A DNA stretch of 64,000 nt from Aquatica leii (GCA_035610365.1 CM069432.1:242014104-242078103), one strand, 5' to 3'; shown: positions 23,427 through 35,668, counted from the first letter of the stretch. Translations and numbers: made by a program. Notes: generated by a model not told the origin, from the letters alone.

Positions 23427-24040
23427 ATGCTCATTGGAAAACTTACTCCAATCTTACTTGACAAATATATTATTCCTAATCATCAATTTGGATTTAGAAA
23501 TGCCACAATCGAGCAAGTCCACGAGGTAGTGGTCTGCATTACGCTCGAAGAGCGAAAATACGGTGTTGCAACATTTCACGATGTCCATCAGGCCTTCGAT
23601 AAGGTATGGCGTGCAGGACTTTTTTTTTAAATTAAGACACTGTTACCACCAGACTATTTTGAAATAGTCTTACTTCTCGAATAGGCAATTCATAGTCAGA
23701 CATGGCAGTGCGCTAACAAACCCGTACTCTGACGATTCAAGAGTTTCCCAAAGCAGTGGAGGGGATAAAACATTTAATCTTTACGGCGGACCTTACGACA
23801 ACTCCAAACACTGTGACCGCTACATTTGTTGTTGACACGGCCGTATTGTTTTTTACTAAAAAATATAGTGCGCAGTATACTGTCCGCATCAGTGCTCTTC
23901 CCAACATCTTAGTGGAGGGATTACTAGATCAATCACTGGATGGAACTCCTACATGTTTTTCATATTAAATTCTATGTATGTTAATCCATCTACTGACAGT
24001 CACATGTAGATGTAGAAACATGTAAATAAAAAAAATACTT
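23427..24040 (+). pseudogene. Jockey-like LINE reverse transcriptase fragment (copy B)
   Basis: Same start as copy A. Here the later part is readable: 23756-23968 gives 'LIFTADLTTTPNTVTATF' followed by 'VVDTAVL'. In jockey-type RTs this site reads F(A)DDTAVL; here the first catalytic Asp is replaced by Val. A stop lies at 23628-23630. The 3' end has the A-rich tail TAAATAAAAAAAATAC near 24022. Confidence 0.8.
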
Positions 24041-24060
24041 TAAATAATAAAAAAGATATT

Positions 24061-24282
24061 TTACTTTGACACAATATTGAGCCACTCTGTCTTCTCGTTT
24101 GCGGAATTTGCAAAATAATTTAAATGGATTGGAGTGGGAGCGTCACAATCAATTATTTTCAACGAGACACGTGACTTTGTGTTTATTTCTTTTTTAAAAC
24201 TCTTCAATTTTTTCGGGATTTGTTCGATCACGTCAAACCATCGGCCATAGTAATACCGTAATACGATGCGAGTTGAAAACAC
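24061..24282 (-). CDS. Unrecognised minus-strand open frame, 73 codons
   Basis: Open from an ATG at 24282 to TAA at 24061, in the gap between the jockey-like tail and the pogo-like transposon. The composition is protein-like ('YYYGRWFDVIEQIPKKLKSF', 'TEWLNIVSK'). In copy A the same region has indels that break it. I do not recognise it. It could be a remnant of an older element or chance. Confidence 0.2.
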   Translation of the reverse strand: MFSTRIVLRYYYGRWFDVIEQIPKKLKSFKKEINTKSRVSLKIIDCDAPTPIHLNYFANSANEKTEWLNIVSK

Positions 24283-24656
24283 CGAGGCGACTTGGGACTT
24301 TTGACAGCGCTCACGAAAAATACATGCTGCATTCTGGCGGTTTGAAATTTAAATTATGGTAAGATAGATGTCTACAGTGCTACTTAATTAAATTTATGTT
24401 GTTATACACTTGATTTACTCCTGTTGATTGTGTTGTGCGACTCCAAAGAAAACGTAAGATATTAATTATTTTTCTGACATGCAAACTTCTTGATATACAT
24501 AGGACATCTCAGACAATTAGAATATCGCCATATTTTTTTTCTACACGATAATTTATTGGGCTTTCATATTGTAACCTCAAAATTTTAGTTTCGAATCATA
24601 CATGTCAGTGGCGTACCAATTTATTTTTTGGGGTAATTTCAGGGACGACTTGAAAA

Positions 24657-26825
24657 ATGGTGCGCACATACAAAAGAAAGCTTGGAAGCCGAAAATATCG
24701 CGATTATAGTGATGAAACTCTGCAACATGTATTAGAATTACATCAACACGGTCGGAGTTTAAAAGATTTGAGTGAAGAGTACAAAATTCCCTATATAACT
24801 CTATACAGAAAGGTTAAAGCAAAACACACAAAACCAGTTGGTGTAACGTTTACATTTTTTCGATTGAATACTACTGACTTAATATAACATTTTTGGAGTC
24901 TGCGTGCGCAAATCGCTGATGCACATTACTCATGCGTGATTCGTAGCCATATTGTTTTAACCCATCTTCCGTTGAACTTTCAAAGGAAGCGGACATTCCT
25001 GCATAACGTGCAGAAAATTTCCTCATGTTAAATTTGAACTGTGGAAATCTGCTTTTGTAGTATGCACTGAAAAATATCCGCTTTTGTCGCTGTTTATTCG
25101 CTTTCGTTTGTTTTAAAGAAACCCGTAATCTAAAGGGGTAAGTGATTTCTTTGTTCTGTACACGTGTTGTGTAACCTTTTGATTTTGCGTTTTAGTTTTT
25201 CTTTTTTTGTACGCACGAACTGAAAGTTTTTTTAACTATGAGTTACGATATACTCTGGTTGATACGTTCGATTTGATTTGTTTGGATACGTACAATTTCG
25301 ATGGTTTTACGTTACGTTTTTTGAATACGAATATTACGATTAATGTACGATACGATTATGGAAAATTTCTGATACGTACGTTCTCCCTATACGTTTATGA
25401 AGTTATGGTTAATAATCATCGATCTAAGGTGATAGGATAAATCAAATTATACGAAAACAATAGAAAGTAAATTATGGAAGATTTCCAAGTATTGCGTAAT
25501 TCATTTAAGTCACATGATGACCACGCCCATGCGCTGAAGTTACGAACAGCAACAAGTAATTAACCTTCAATAACACGTATGTACCTAAATAACCTAATTA
25601 AGTGTTAGTTTTAAGTTTTGTTTATCAGTTGGTTTCAATATTTAACCGTTATAAATTTAATATAAAAAATATTGTGGCGTCCAAATTAGATTTCAAATTA
25701 GAATTGTAAGTATTAGTGTACGAGTAGAATACCCCGTCCCTGATTATAATTAGAAATATTTCTCATCGCTCTAATGTTTGTGTGTTGTTTATATTTAATA
25801 AAATCATAGAGCTAGCACGGTGCATTATTATTAATTATTATTATTTAAATTATGTTAATAGTTATAGATTTGGAACGATTAAAGTGTATTCGTTAATTAT
25901 TCGTTACATTGGTGGTCAAACCGTATTGTCTAGCGATGAGGAAAGTTACTTAGTTAAGGTTATATCTACTGCTGCAGATTGGGGATATCCCTGCGATTCA
26001 AACGATATCAAAGGGATAGTAAAATCTTATTTAAACGGAAGTGGAAAAAAAGTTCAACAATTTCGGGACAACAACCCTGGCGAAACATGGTTGCAAAAAT
26101 TCTTGCAGCGACATAAGGAGCACCTATCTAAAAGACTATCTTAGTGTATAAAAGAAAGTAGAGCACAAGTCTGCCCTACAACGATTAATAAATATTTTAG
26201 TCATTTGTTAGTAAGTCTTAAATTGTGCGATGTGCCACCTTCGACTATAGTGAATTACGATGAGACCAATTTTACGGATGATCCCGGTCGCATTAAAGTC
26301 ATAGTTCGCAGGACTTCCAAAAGAGCGGAAACAGTCATGGACGCCTCTAAAACATCTATGTCAGTCATGTTTGCTTGTTCAGCTTCAGGAGTTATGCTTC
26401 CGATTTATGTAGTATATAAGGGGAGGCACCTCTGGACAACATAGACGGAATCTGGGCTAGCTTGGTCCAGATATAATCGCAAGCAATCTGGCTGGTTCGA
26501 TACAAATATGTTTGAAGATTGGTTTTCCAATATAATATTGCCATATTTTCGATCTTTGCCACCGGGTCCTAAAGTTTTGATTGGTGATAACTTAGCAAGC
26601 CATATTTTCTCAAATATCATTTCAAAATTTGAAGATAATAACATCCGCTTCATACTTTTACCACCTAATAGTACCCACCTAACCCAGCCTTTAGATGTCA
26701 GTGTCTTTCGGCCAATTAAGGTATCTTGGAAGAAAACACTTCGAGACTGGAAAAAACACAATAAAGGAACTGTAATAAAAGATGTATTCCCACGTCCTTT
26801 AAATCAAGCATTAAACAAAACCTAG
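24657..26825 (+). pseudogene. Pogo-like DDE_1 transposase 4 (copy B)
   Basis: 'MVRTYKRKLGSRKYRDYSDE' starts an HTH_psq domain ('LKDLSEEYKIPYITLYRKVK'). The solo LTR splits the gene after 24841. The gene resumes at 25913 with 'SDEESYLVKVISTAADWGYP' and 'GETWLQKFLQRH', then 'VNYDETNFTDDPG' (Asp 1), 'VLIGDNLASH' (Asp 2) and 'LPPNSTHLTQPLD' (Asp 3). TAG at 26142 stands where copy A has CAA, and TAG at 26442 where copy A has TGG, so both stops arose after duplication. The protein stops at 'LNQALNKT', before the usual 'GFRASGIYP' block. Confidence 0.85.
24842..25908. repeat. Solo LTR, 1,067 bp, TTGG target duplication
   Basis: Begins TGTAACG and ends CGTTACA: TG...CA with a perfect 7-base terminal inverted repeat. 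It is flanked by TTGG at 24838-24841 and 25909-25912. Copy A of the duplication carries the uninterrupted site (CCAGTTGGTGGTCAAACC near 18993), so borders and duplication are directly supported. A 4-bp duplication fits a gypsy-type integrase. No internal coding region remains. Confidence 0.93.
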
Positions 26826-26997
26826 TACAAGTAAAAAGTCAAGAAAGGATTCACGCCGTCCTATTCTATCATAACAAAAATCAGTTTTTTTTGTTGCTAG
26901 ACCTATAAAATCATATTGTATGTTTCATGTCGCCCCCAGAACGTTCCTACTAGTTTTTTTCATGTAAATTATAGGTAAATTTCAAGTCGCCCCAGTG

Positions 26998-29900
26998 AAA
27001 AAAAATACTTGAAAAAACACTTTTTTTTATTTTTTTTCTTGGGAGTAGAGGTGAGAACAATTTTTTTGAGTATTGTGCTCGTTAGCCCGCAGTCTAAAGT
27101 AACCAAAATTATTTTTTGTCTCAATTACATAGGTACAGTAGCGATGGAAAAGTCTTGGATATCTCAAAAACCTTATCAAGTATTATTACGGTAGTACTTC
27201 AGAAGAATTTTTGTTTTTGTTTGACTGAGGTTTTATTTATTTCTTTTGATTTTTAATTTTTAAACTGAAATATTGTTCATAAAATATTTTAATTAATTAA
27301 GGTTTTTTCATTTTGTAACATATAATCCACAAAAATAACAAAAAGTATCCAGATAATTTTTACAGCCTCGTGCACGGTTTTTCATCATTGAAAATCACAC
27401 ATAACACAACACTGCTTCAAACTTTCTTAACTAAGTGACAGTTCCGTGACATTTCATTTGTTTCTTGTCAAACCGTGTCTATAATTAAACAATAAATGAA
27501 TCGATTCCAGAAGTTTCCATTTTAGTATATTCCGCAGTGTCTAATTTATTAAAACTCTTTACTTTTCTCTAGAGTGCATGATGTGGTATCCTTTGTAGTT
27601 GCCGCCGTCATGCTCGAGTTTATTACAATACCTTTTTAATTTTTAATTTTACGTTAATCTTTGTGAAAACAGATAAAGATGTTATTTTGAAAATGTGTCA
27701 TTAGAATGCAGTTTTTATGTGTAAAACAATGCAAAATACTAAAATTTTAGAGTTAAGTCAGTTATAAAAATCGTCTCGGCCAGTGTTATATAAGCATTAA
27801 TTGAACACCAAAAAAATAAAAAATCTTATTTAATAATTAATATATGTAGTAAATTATAAATTACACTCTACATAATTTTTTATGCAAACACAACGATTCA
27901 CGCAAACTTCTAATTTAGATTTAAAAAAATAACAAACAAAAATATGTGTAACAATTATACAAACCTCAAATGTTGCATACACAATTAGAGTATTTATACA
28001 CGCGTCAGATCAAAAATAAGATTCAAAATGTTTCTAAAGAAAGATAAGACCAAGAAAAATTAGAATCACTCCCAAAACAAAGTTAACTTTTTCTTACAGA
28101 AGTTCGAATAAATGAAGACTTCGGGTAATTTACCTGTTGTTAACATACAATTTGTCAATTATGTACAGTACGCTCGTGTGCAGTTGAATTAGCATCACTT
28201 TAGTTTAACTATAAAATAGAACTTTAGTACTGCTTTAGGGGTGACGTCAATGCCGGTGATGTCGTGTATCATTGATATCAAATGGACTTGCTAATATTCG
28301 CTCAACCCTATAGCAATTCAGTTAAATGGCAGTGCGCGATCCCAACCCGACTATTCATCTCGTTATCAAAAACGTTTACTTTTATGACTCTGACACGATC
28401 ACGAAATCCATTTGCTAAGAATTTTTTTATTATAAATGAACTGTTATGATTTTTCGTGAAGCAAGGGGGCGAGAAAAAAATATAAGAAAATACCTAAGTG
28501 CGTGACAAGAGATGGTGATTATGCGTGTTAAAACGACACGTAATAAATTCACTATTTTTCCCTTTTACGTGTTTCTAAAATATAAAAATTGATATTATTA
28601 CACCTATAATTTTCTTACGAGAAATTTAAAAGCCGTCTCACGAGACGTAAAAGTTTTGCTTTCCAACGTGATTGATTGATTTTACAATCCGAATACAACC
28701 ACCAAAGTACTTTATTTCCTACTTATTTTTCCTTTAAGCTTATTGATTCTCAAATCAAAACGTTATTGAAATTTACGTTTATAAGTAAGGTTGCTTCAAA
28801 CAAAGTTAAATTATCATTTACATTTCTTAGTATGAACAATTCTAACACTTATTCTGAAACCTCAACTCATTCTTACCTTATCAGAAAAAAAGTAGACATA
28901 AAATAGTCATTATTTCTATTAACAAAAGGAAATTCCTCGCCACTTTAGTTTCGGAAAATCTAAAACATAATAAGCGATGATTAAAACCGACTTATCGAAA
29001 AAAATTAAGCTTAAAATGGGCACAAAGTTGATACTACATTTTAGTGTGTGACGGAATAATTTGCTACGACTTTAAGCAGAAAGGATTATATGTCTACTTC
29101 TACCGTATAAATCTCTTACATATTTTTATAAAACAGGTATACGTCAAACCCCATTTGGTTTGTTTGGTCAATATTTTTATATAAAAGTCTGATAGTCTTA
29201 TAGGTTATATTTACTTATATTTTTTGTCTGTTGTATGTTTTGTATTGCTTACATTTTATAGAATAAAAGATCATATATCAACTTATGCGCTTATTCGATA
29301 ATCTACGCTACATTTCTAACAGAAGGTTCAACTATATCTGGTGTTTTGTTGTTTTCTTACCAGTCATTTTTTACCTACATTTATTTTTTGTGTAAAGTGT
29401 AAACACATTCTTTGCATAAGAATGAATTGTAACTAAAATATCTGCAAACAAAAATTGCAAGAATAACTGTTAGTTATTCAATCGATGATAATTGGGTTCG
29501 TTCTGCTTAAAATAAAAGCCCAATTTTATGATAACATATTCAAAATAAAGTTAAACTAACGATATTTTTCGATCATTACAATATTTTTTTTCTCAAACCA
29601 GCGATCTTTTTCCATAACTCGTAACGAAGGAACTAAAAATACTATCAAGGAATGGCTAAAAAACATGATAAATTATTGTTATGGCAGTTCTGCTATATGT
29701 TACAAAAGTAATTAAAAACTTAATGAATTTGGCTACATAACATTATGTCATGTACGATGTTCACGTTACATTATATTAAACGTGTTGAAATATTTTCGGC
29801 GCAATCGTTAATTCCAAAATTTAATTCAAGTTTACACCACCACGACGATTCGATAACTCGCTGTAATCCCCGAGTATTACGAAACAACTTTTTATCTTTA

Positions 29901-32900
29901 CAAATCAACAGAACAAATTTTATAAACTCATTATCGATCATTTTAACAAGTAGTTAATAAAAACAAAAAACTAATTAGAAAAACTGTTCCTAAACATTTT
30001 CGTTTTTATTAAATTGGTCATAATTTTTTTTTTATCATAAACAATCACTTTTATTCAATTTTTTAAGTTTGATGAAATTAACAAGATACGTATATACTTT
30101 TACCCAAAGTAAACGTTATTGAGTTTATCCATTAACAATTTAAATAATTTAAGAATTGATAATAAAGAATTGTTTTGGAATCAATTTTGTAATGTAAATA
30201 AAAGATGTATGTAATCATGCAGTGTATTAGAAGACTAATCTAAACCACATCAAACTGTTAACCATGGAGTTTAAATGTGTCCGAACAACCTTTTCATAAC
30301 CTAGATAAACTTGGAAACTACTTTTTTTTCTTCCTTACTATTTTTTTTATAGATATAACCAAAAACTGTAATTTCTTGCAAACGTTTCAAATTTTTCAAA
30401 TTTTTAAGTACTTGCATATGAATGCAAGTACTTAAAAATTGATTAAAAGTGGAACACAAGATCAAGTTCGATAAGATTTATCTCCGAGAGTAACCACAAA
30501 AACACAAAGCAGAATGGTTATCGGATAAAAACCGCTATAGATAGCTTACAGAAAGAGTCATAATATTGCTAAATCACACACAGTAAAAAGTCGTTCGCAT
30601 TCGCCAAATAAAATGTGTAAAGCCAATTCCAAGTGTTTTTTAGAAAAGCAAGGTAACCCAATACTTCACCGAGTATTGCAGTCAAAATGACAAGTAAGCA
30701 AGTGCAAACTGTACTAAATAGTTCAATAGAAAAAAAAAGAAACTAGTACGTATAGTTACAAAAACCAAGCAAAATTACCGCCCATTACTGTTGTTCTACA
30801 TAAATAACAAATAAAAAAATTATAAACAAGTCTACAGGCTATCATCTCTCAGACATTTGAACACACCAACACATACTTCCAATGAACTAAATGAACTACA
30901 ACGCACTTATAAAACACATAAAAACTTCTAGAGAATCTCTAGTAATATGTAGTAAGCAACTACAAAAGAAATTGTTTTCATACCGTTCATAAGTCAAGGT
31001 TACGTCACACGTCGAAGTACACATCTATAAAATCTGGAATAAACGAAATAATTTTGCTTTTTTGGCGAAGAGAAACTAATATCTTAAATAATATTTAAAT
31101 TCTAAAATATTTTAATAGATTTTCTAATTTCCTATGATCGTAATGAAAAAAATTAAAAAGCTTTAGGCTCGGTTGCATAAGGCATTGTTAATTTCATTTG
31201 TTTTTCAGACGACTGAGCCTTAAGCAAAAAGAAATAGGTAACTGTCTGTTTCTTTTCTGCGCATGAACTATGATACAAACAGAAACTTGGATCGTTTCTA
31301 GTTTTAAAAAAAGTTTAGACGCGATAAAATTTTGCAGATCTACTATAAAAGGATTTTCTCTACTCCAATGATTTTTTTGTCACGCATACTTGAATGCAAA
31401 AAAAATATTTTTTTCACGTCAGGTTTAAACTGAATTAGAAAAAGATTCGTCTGACTATAGAACAAATTTTAATGTTATCCTGCTGTCGACTGCAAAAATT
31501 AATATTTTTTTTCCTTATCTTTTTAAAAATACTTTCATAGTTTTAAATTATTTATACAACCTTAAAAAGTACAACGGTTGTGACACTTGACAATCACTTT
31601 TAGTGATTTTGTATTTTCCTTACGTGTAAACGACATTTTTTGTATAAATTAAAAAGAAATATTAACTATTGAGTAGTGGAATATTAGAAAATCAACAAAC
31701 ACTTTTATTTTGTTGTCGACAAGCTACCGTTGTTTTACAGAAAATAAACATAGCTAACTTGGGTACACTATATGGAAAAATATCACAACTTTAAACGTCC
31801 CTCATTTGTTTATTTTTAAATTGAAAGTAGTAGTGCAAAAAAACATTTCTTATTCAGAACTTTATGTTTTCTTAGAATATTTAGAAACATATAGGGTGTT
31901 CCATTACCCAATTTGTAGTTTTAATAATAAGAAAGATAGCGATAGATAACTTTTGGACACGTTGTATTCAATATAAATAGGTCTATATTAAAAATTTTAA
32001 AGTAAAGAACTACTTGTTTGTGTTGTGTCCATATTATGGTGAAATAATTAAACACTCCCAATTGCACAGTTTATGCAAGGATTGAAAATAGTAGTTTTCG
32101 CCTACAGATAGGTCTAACTACCTTAGAAGCAGATACCTATAAAAATATATGTACGATATTCTAATAATCTTGGTACAATAAGTCGACTAAATATTGCTTT
32201 GTGTATATATTCTTGATATTCTTAAGGTGTATAATACTAATATTCTAAAAATGTATATACGTACAATATCATTGATATATTTTAAAACCTTACAATTTTT
32301 TTCAAGGTTTACATGACATCAGGTATTAATTTTAATTCTAGATACTTATTGCAATATGTAGAAAATGTATTTTAGATATTGTAAAACTAAATAAAAACAA
32401 TGTTATAAAAATATGTACCAACAATATCGTTCGCATATTCTAAAGTCACAAATGTTTTTTCAAAGTTTGACTGACATAAAATATATGTATGTTACACGTT
32501 TTTGTGTTTATTTTTAAACGTACTTTTAAATTTACGTATTTATAGTTAAACGTTTCCCTTAAACATTTTTTTAATTTTTGCTAAAAACCCTAACACGATG
32601 TTCTCACAATTTAAATATGCTAATTTTAAAAATTATTTTTATGTGCGCATATTTTAATAAAAATTAATCCAAAATTATAGTATGTTTATAAACGCAATTT
32701 AGTTTTATAAAAATTACACAAGGAGAATATGAAATTGAGACATCTGCGTTTGAATTGAATTGAAAAAATAATAGGGTTATAACTAAAAATATAGTAATTT
32801 TACAATAATAAACTATATTGGTTGCAAAAAAATTTTAGACGAGGTATCGTAATTCTGCTGTAAATTTACTATTAGCATTCTATTAGGTGTTTATGATTTT

Positions 32901-33778
32901 AGTGGACATCTTTTCCAAATATTTTTGTCAGATTCTAAACGGGTATACACACAAAGTAAAAATTTCAAAAAATTCTTCGCAACATTGAACATATTAACAA
33001 ATTTATTATTTACCTGCTTTAGTTTAAATTTTTATATCGAGTTTTAGTGCAACGTACTTGTATAATCAGGTAAATCCATATTAATTTTCTTATTTTTTAT
33101 TTCTGCATCATGTTTTTTAAATATAGAAAAGCAAAAAACCATTTTGTAAATAATTTATTTTAACGCAGCGAGTACACCCCAAAGTCGATGTTTGCTTAGT
33201 TGGCTGTTTAACGTTTACAGAAAATAATTCAATGAAATTTCAACCGTCATCACTAATAAGAAACATAACTTAAAGAAATGCTTTTATTTACGTAACTATG
33301 GTCAATAATCAATAAACAACACATTTTAAAAAATATATAAGCAAATATATGCAAAAACCAGTTTCTAGTATTTATTTGAACATTGTCCTTATTTTTTGAA
33401 TAGCAATCCCAATAAAATGCTTTTGTGCACTTTTAAAACTAATCATGTTTGAAGTTTTTTCCAAATTTTAATTCATACTAAGTAGTCGGTAAAAAAACAA
33501 ACATTACAATAACATATAGTAGATGTTATATTGAAGTGATTAATTAGATAATAGAAATAATAATTCTGTTGAAATTTCTGTAAACTATATTTAAATAAAA
33601 AAATATGTCTTCATGGAGTTTCTTTATTGAAAAATTCGAACTGAAACCATTTGCAGGTATATTTCATACCAATTAAAATAACTTTAATATATTTTAATGC
33701 ATTTCATATTTATTATTATAAAATACAAATTTTTTAATACAACTTGGTAGAGTAAATCTTAATTGTGTGTTTTTCAGA
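26998..33778. other. Gene-poor AT-rich stretch
   Basis: About 6.8 kb with no supported gene or element on either strand. Open frames are short and of chance composition. One perfect hairpin lies at 30399-30440 (listed separately). It may be intergenic or intronic. Confidence 0.55.
30399..30440. repeat. Perfect 19-bp hairpin with 4-base loop
   Basis: AATTTTTAAGTACTTGCAT at 30399-30417 is exactly reverse-complemented at 30422-30440, separated by ATGA. Confidence 0.9.
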
Positions 33779-33893
33779 AAACAACATCCTAATGTAACGG
33801 ATGCTACATACGTAAATCCGTTGCGTTATATTTCGCATACTTTAGAACATTTATGTAGTACCAATGCAATATGTAATGATAGTAATAAGTAAT
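33779..33893 (+). CDS. Possible terminal exon of an unknown gene
   Basis: A splice-acceptor-like run (GTGTGTTTTTCAG, ending near 33777) is followed by an open frame that ends in TAA at 33891-33893, reading '...HPNVTDATYVNPLRY' and 'LEHLCSTNAICN'. An AATAAA lies about 120 bases downstream (34012). The composition is richer in G, C, Pro, Cys and His than the neighbourhood, as in coding DNA. I do not recognise the protein and no upstream exon is identified. It could be chance. Confidence 0.25.
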
Positions 33894-34415
33894 TTTAAGA
33901 TACAATTTTTTTTGTGTACTTATTTTTTAAAGATGTTTAAAATGTATACAAATTTTATATTTATATTTTATTCATCATTTATAATTTTATTTTGTTAGTG
34001 TCATTTTTATAAATAAACGTGTTTTTACATAATATTTGGAGTGTTTCAATACGGTTTAATAAAAACTGTACAATGCGCAGCAAAGAAAAACGATTAAATA
34101 TCATTTGCAAACATACACATATGTAGTAGGTATATATTTTACGAATATCCCACAAACAATACTGAGATGCATCTAGACCAGATTAAAAAGTAATATTTCC
34201 CATATATTGGAAACAAATATTGAGACGACATTTACATCTTATGTCTGCCATATATTGAAAACATATGTTTAAAAGATATTTATAACTAATATTTAGGAAA
34301 TATTTATTTTATATAAATTATTGATATAACATTACAATAAATGGCCAATATAAAAAAGTGTGACATTTAAATATTTACCAGATGTTATTTACTAATATAT
34401 TACGTATATTTTGTG
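33894..34415. other. No recognisable gene
   Basis: AT-rich, with an AATAAA at 34012; nothing else supported before the P-like element. Confidence 0.5.
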
Positions 34416-34424
34416 CTACTAGGG

Positions 34425-35659
34425 CAAGGATACTAAATTAATAGGATTGCTCGATCGCTCGATTTATTCTGCCGAGATCATGTAACGCGCTGACGTCACC
34501 CGTAGACCTACTTCGATTACAATCGGTACTAAGATGCACGTTAAAAGGCTTCTAAATATTTTGTTTGAGTAAATTTGACAACTTTTGATTTAATAAGCAA
34601 TGGCAATAGTGTGGCAATAGTGTTCATAATCGAAATATTTTTTTTATTAATTAATTTTGTTAATTTTTTTTATGATTTATAAGTTTTTAAAGGTAAAAAA
34701 TTAATTAATCTCGTTTGCTGTTTGATGGATTCATTTTCAAATTAAACTATAGAAAAATTGCTATTAATTTTATAATTTACGTACAAAATAAAATGTACTA
34801 TTAACGGTTAAATAAATGTATTAGAATTTAAGGTTGACAAAACAAAAAAAAAACAACATAACACACTACTAAGTTAAATTTATTTTGAAATTTTATTTAA
34901 TTTTCTTCGTTTTCTTCTTTTTTCATCGGTTTCTTGAGCTGGTGTATTCGCTCTTTTCTTTCCACTTCTTTTTTCACCAAGTTTTATATTTTGATAGTTC
35001 ATTCTGATAATGGTAATGTTTTCTTTTTTCTTAATTTGAATGCTTAATTTTTTTACAACTTGTGGGCTTTTAAAGAATCACCGTGGAAGTTCGAAGTAGT
35101 GATTCCATTTTTTTACGAAATTTATATTAATCAATTTTATTTAAAAAACCTAATAATTCGTTTTGTAAATCTCGTTCATATAACTCTCCTCTGTAAAATG
35201 AGTAGAACAAATTACGCTAGTATTAGGGTTTATGTTATCAGCCCTTTTACAACGCCTAATCCATTTATTTTTAATCGTAATGAACACTAAATCGGTGCCT
35301 TTTGGGAACTTGTGGTATGTAATCTTAAGGTTTTTATTTTTGGTTGCAATCAGGTTGTTATTGCAACCAAATACAGCGCGCCTTCTAATATAATGTAAAT
35401 AAATTTGAATTTTAAACTAAACCTGATAGTAAATAGAAATTCTTAGAAGCAACTTGTAGGCACGTATTTGAACGAGTAAAACACCAACAAATGTAATAAT
35501 TATTATAAAAAATATCGCAAAACCGTTGTATTTAAAGTGTATTTAAGCACTATTTATTAGCAGCGATCCGATATATGGTCTACGGCTGACGTCACGTGTC
35601 AAAAATTACTTACATTGCGAGAATACGAATCGAGCAATCCTATTCATTTAGTATCCTTG
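34425..35659 (-). mobile_element. P-like non-autonomous DNA transposon, 1,235 bp
   Basis: Ends CAAGGATACTAAAT...ATTTAGTATCCTTG form TIRs of about 31 bases with one internal mismatch (34425-34455 and 35629-35659). A second inverted block, TGACGTCA(C/G)CCGTAGACC, lies inside (34491-34508 and 35577-35594). The direct flanks are CTACTAGGG on both sides (34416-34424 and 35660-35668). That is a 9-base match; a true duplication of 8 plus one chance base is equally possible. A THAP domain on the minus strand points to the P superfamily. No RNase-H-like transposase core is left. Confidence 0.8.
35153..35383 (-). pseudogene. THAP zinc-finger fragment inside the P-like element
   Basis: Minus strand, open from about 35402 to TAG at 35150. 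Residues: 'AVFGCNNN' (where the first zinc Cys pair sits in THAP domains; only the second Cys remains), 'ITYHKFPKG', 'KNKWIRRCKRAD' (the invariant Trp) and 'SVICSTHFTEESY' (CxxHF, the second zinc pair). THAP domains in P elements bind the terminal repeats. No ATG precedes it; an AG directly upstream could be a splice acceptor. After the stop, a further basic tail is readable on the same strand near 34885-35010 ('GEKRSGKKRANTP', 'KRRKRRK'), perhaps a nuclear localisation signal. Confidence 0.75.
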
Positions 35660-35668
35660 CTACTAGGG

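Larger units (their letters stand above)
20377..26902. repeat. Tandem duplication, copy B (about 5.5 kb plus a 1.07-kb insertion)
   Basis: Direct repeat of 14583-19672. Its left border falls in AAGATA, which is also present at the left border of copy A, so the junction shows short homology. It keeps the full transposase region that copy A lost and contains the solo LTR at 24842-25908. Beyond 26902 it continues into the true 3' end of the pogo-like transposon, which copy A lacks. Confidence 0.88.
24280..26997 (+). mobile_element. Pogo-like transposon 4, copy B, interrupted by a solo LTR
   Basis: Left end CACCGAGGCGACTTGGGACTT (24280-24300) resembles the reverse complement of the right end ...AAATTTCAAGTCGCCCCAGTG (26977-26997), 16 of 21 by eye. 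Additional GGCGACTTG/GTCGCCCCC copies lie near 24646 and 26928. Without the LTR it would be about 1.65 kb, short for this family, which agrees with the missing C-terminal region of its transposase. Confidence 0.7.

Noticed and set aside
18441-26997. The duplicated unit as one large transposon
   Set aside because: Its borders lack matched ends and target duplications, and copy B continues into the true end of the pogo-like element; a tandem duplication explains it better.
28634-28647. CGTCTC-AC-GAGACG palindrome
   Set aside because: Six-base arms; expected by chance in a window of this size.
29745-29957. Short open frames in the 27-33 kb region
   Set aside because: Composition is that of AT-rich noncoding DNA and no family motif is visible.
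34425-35659. hAT assignment of the TIR element
   Set aside because: The 8-bp duplication would fit hAT, but the only coding trace is a THAP domain and no BED or hAT core is seen.
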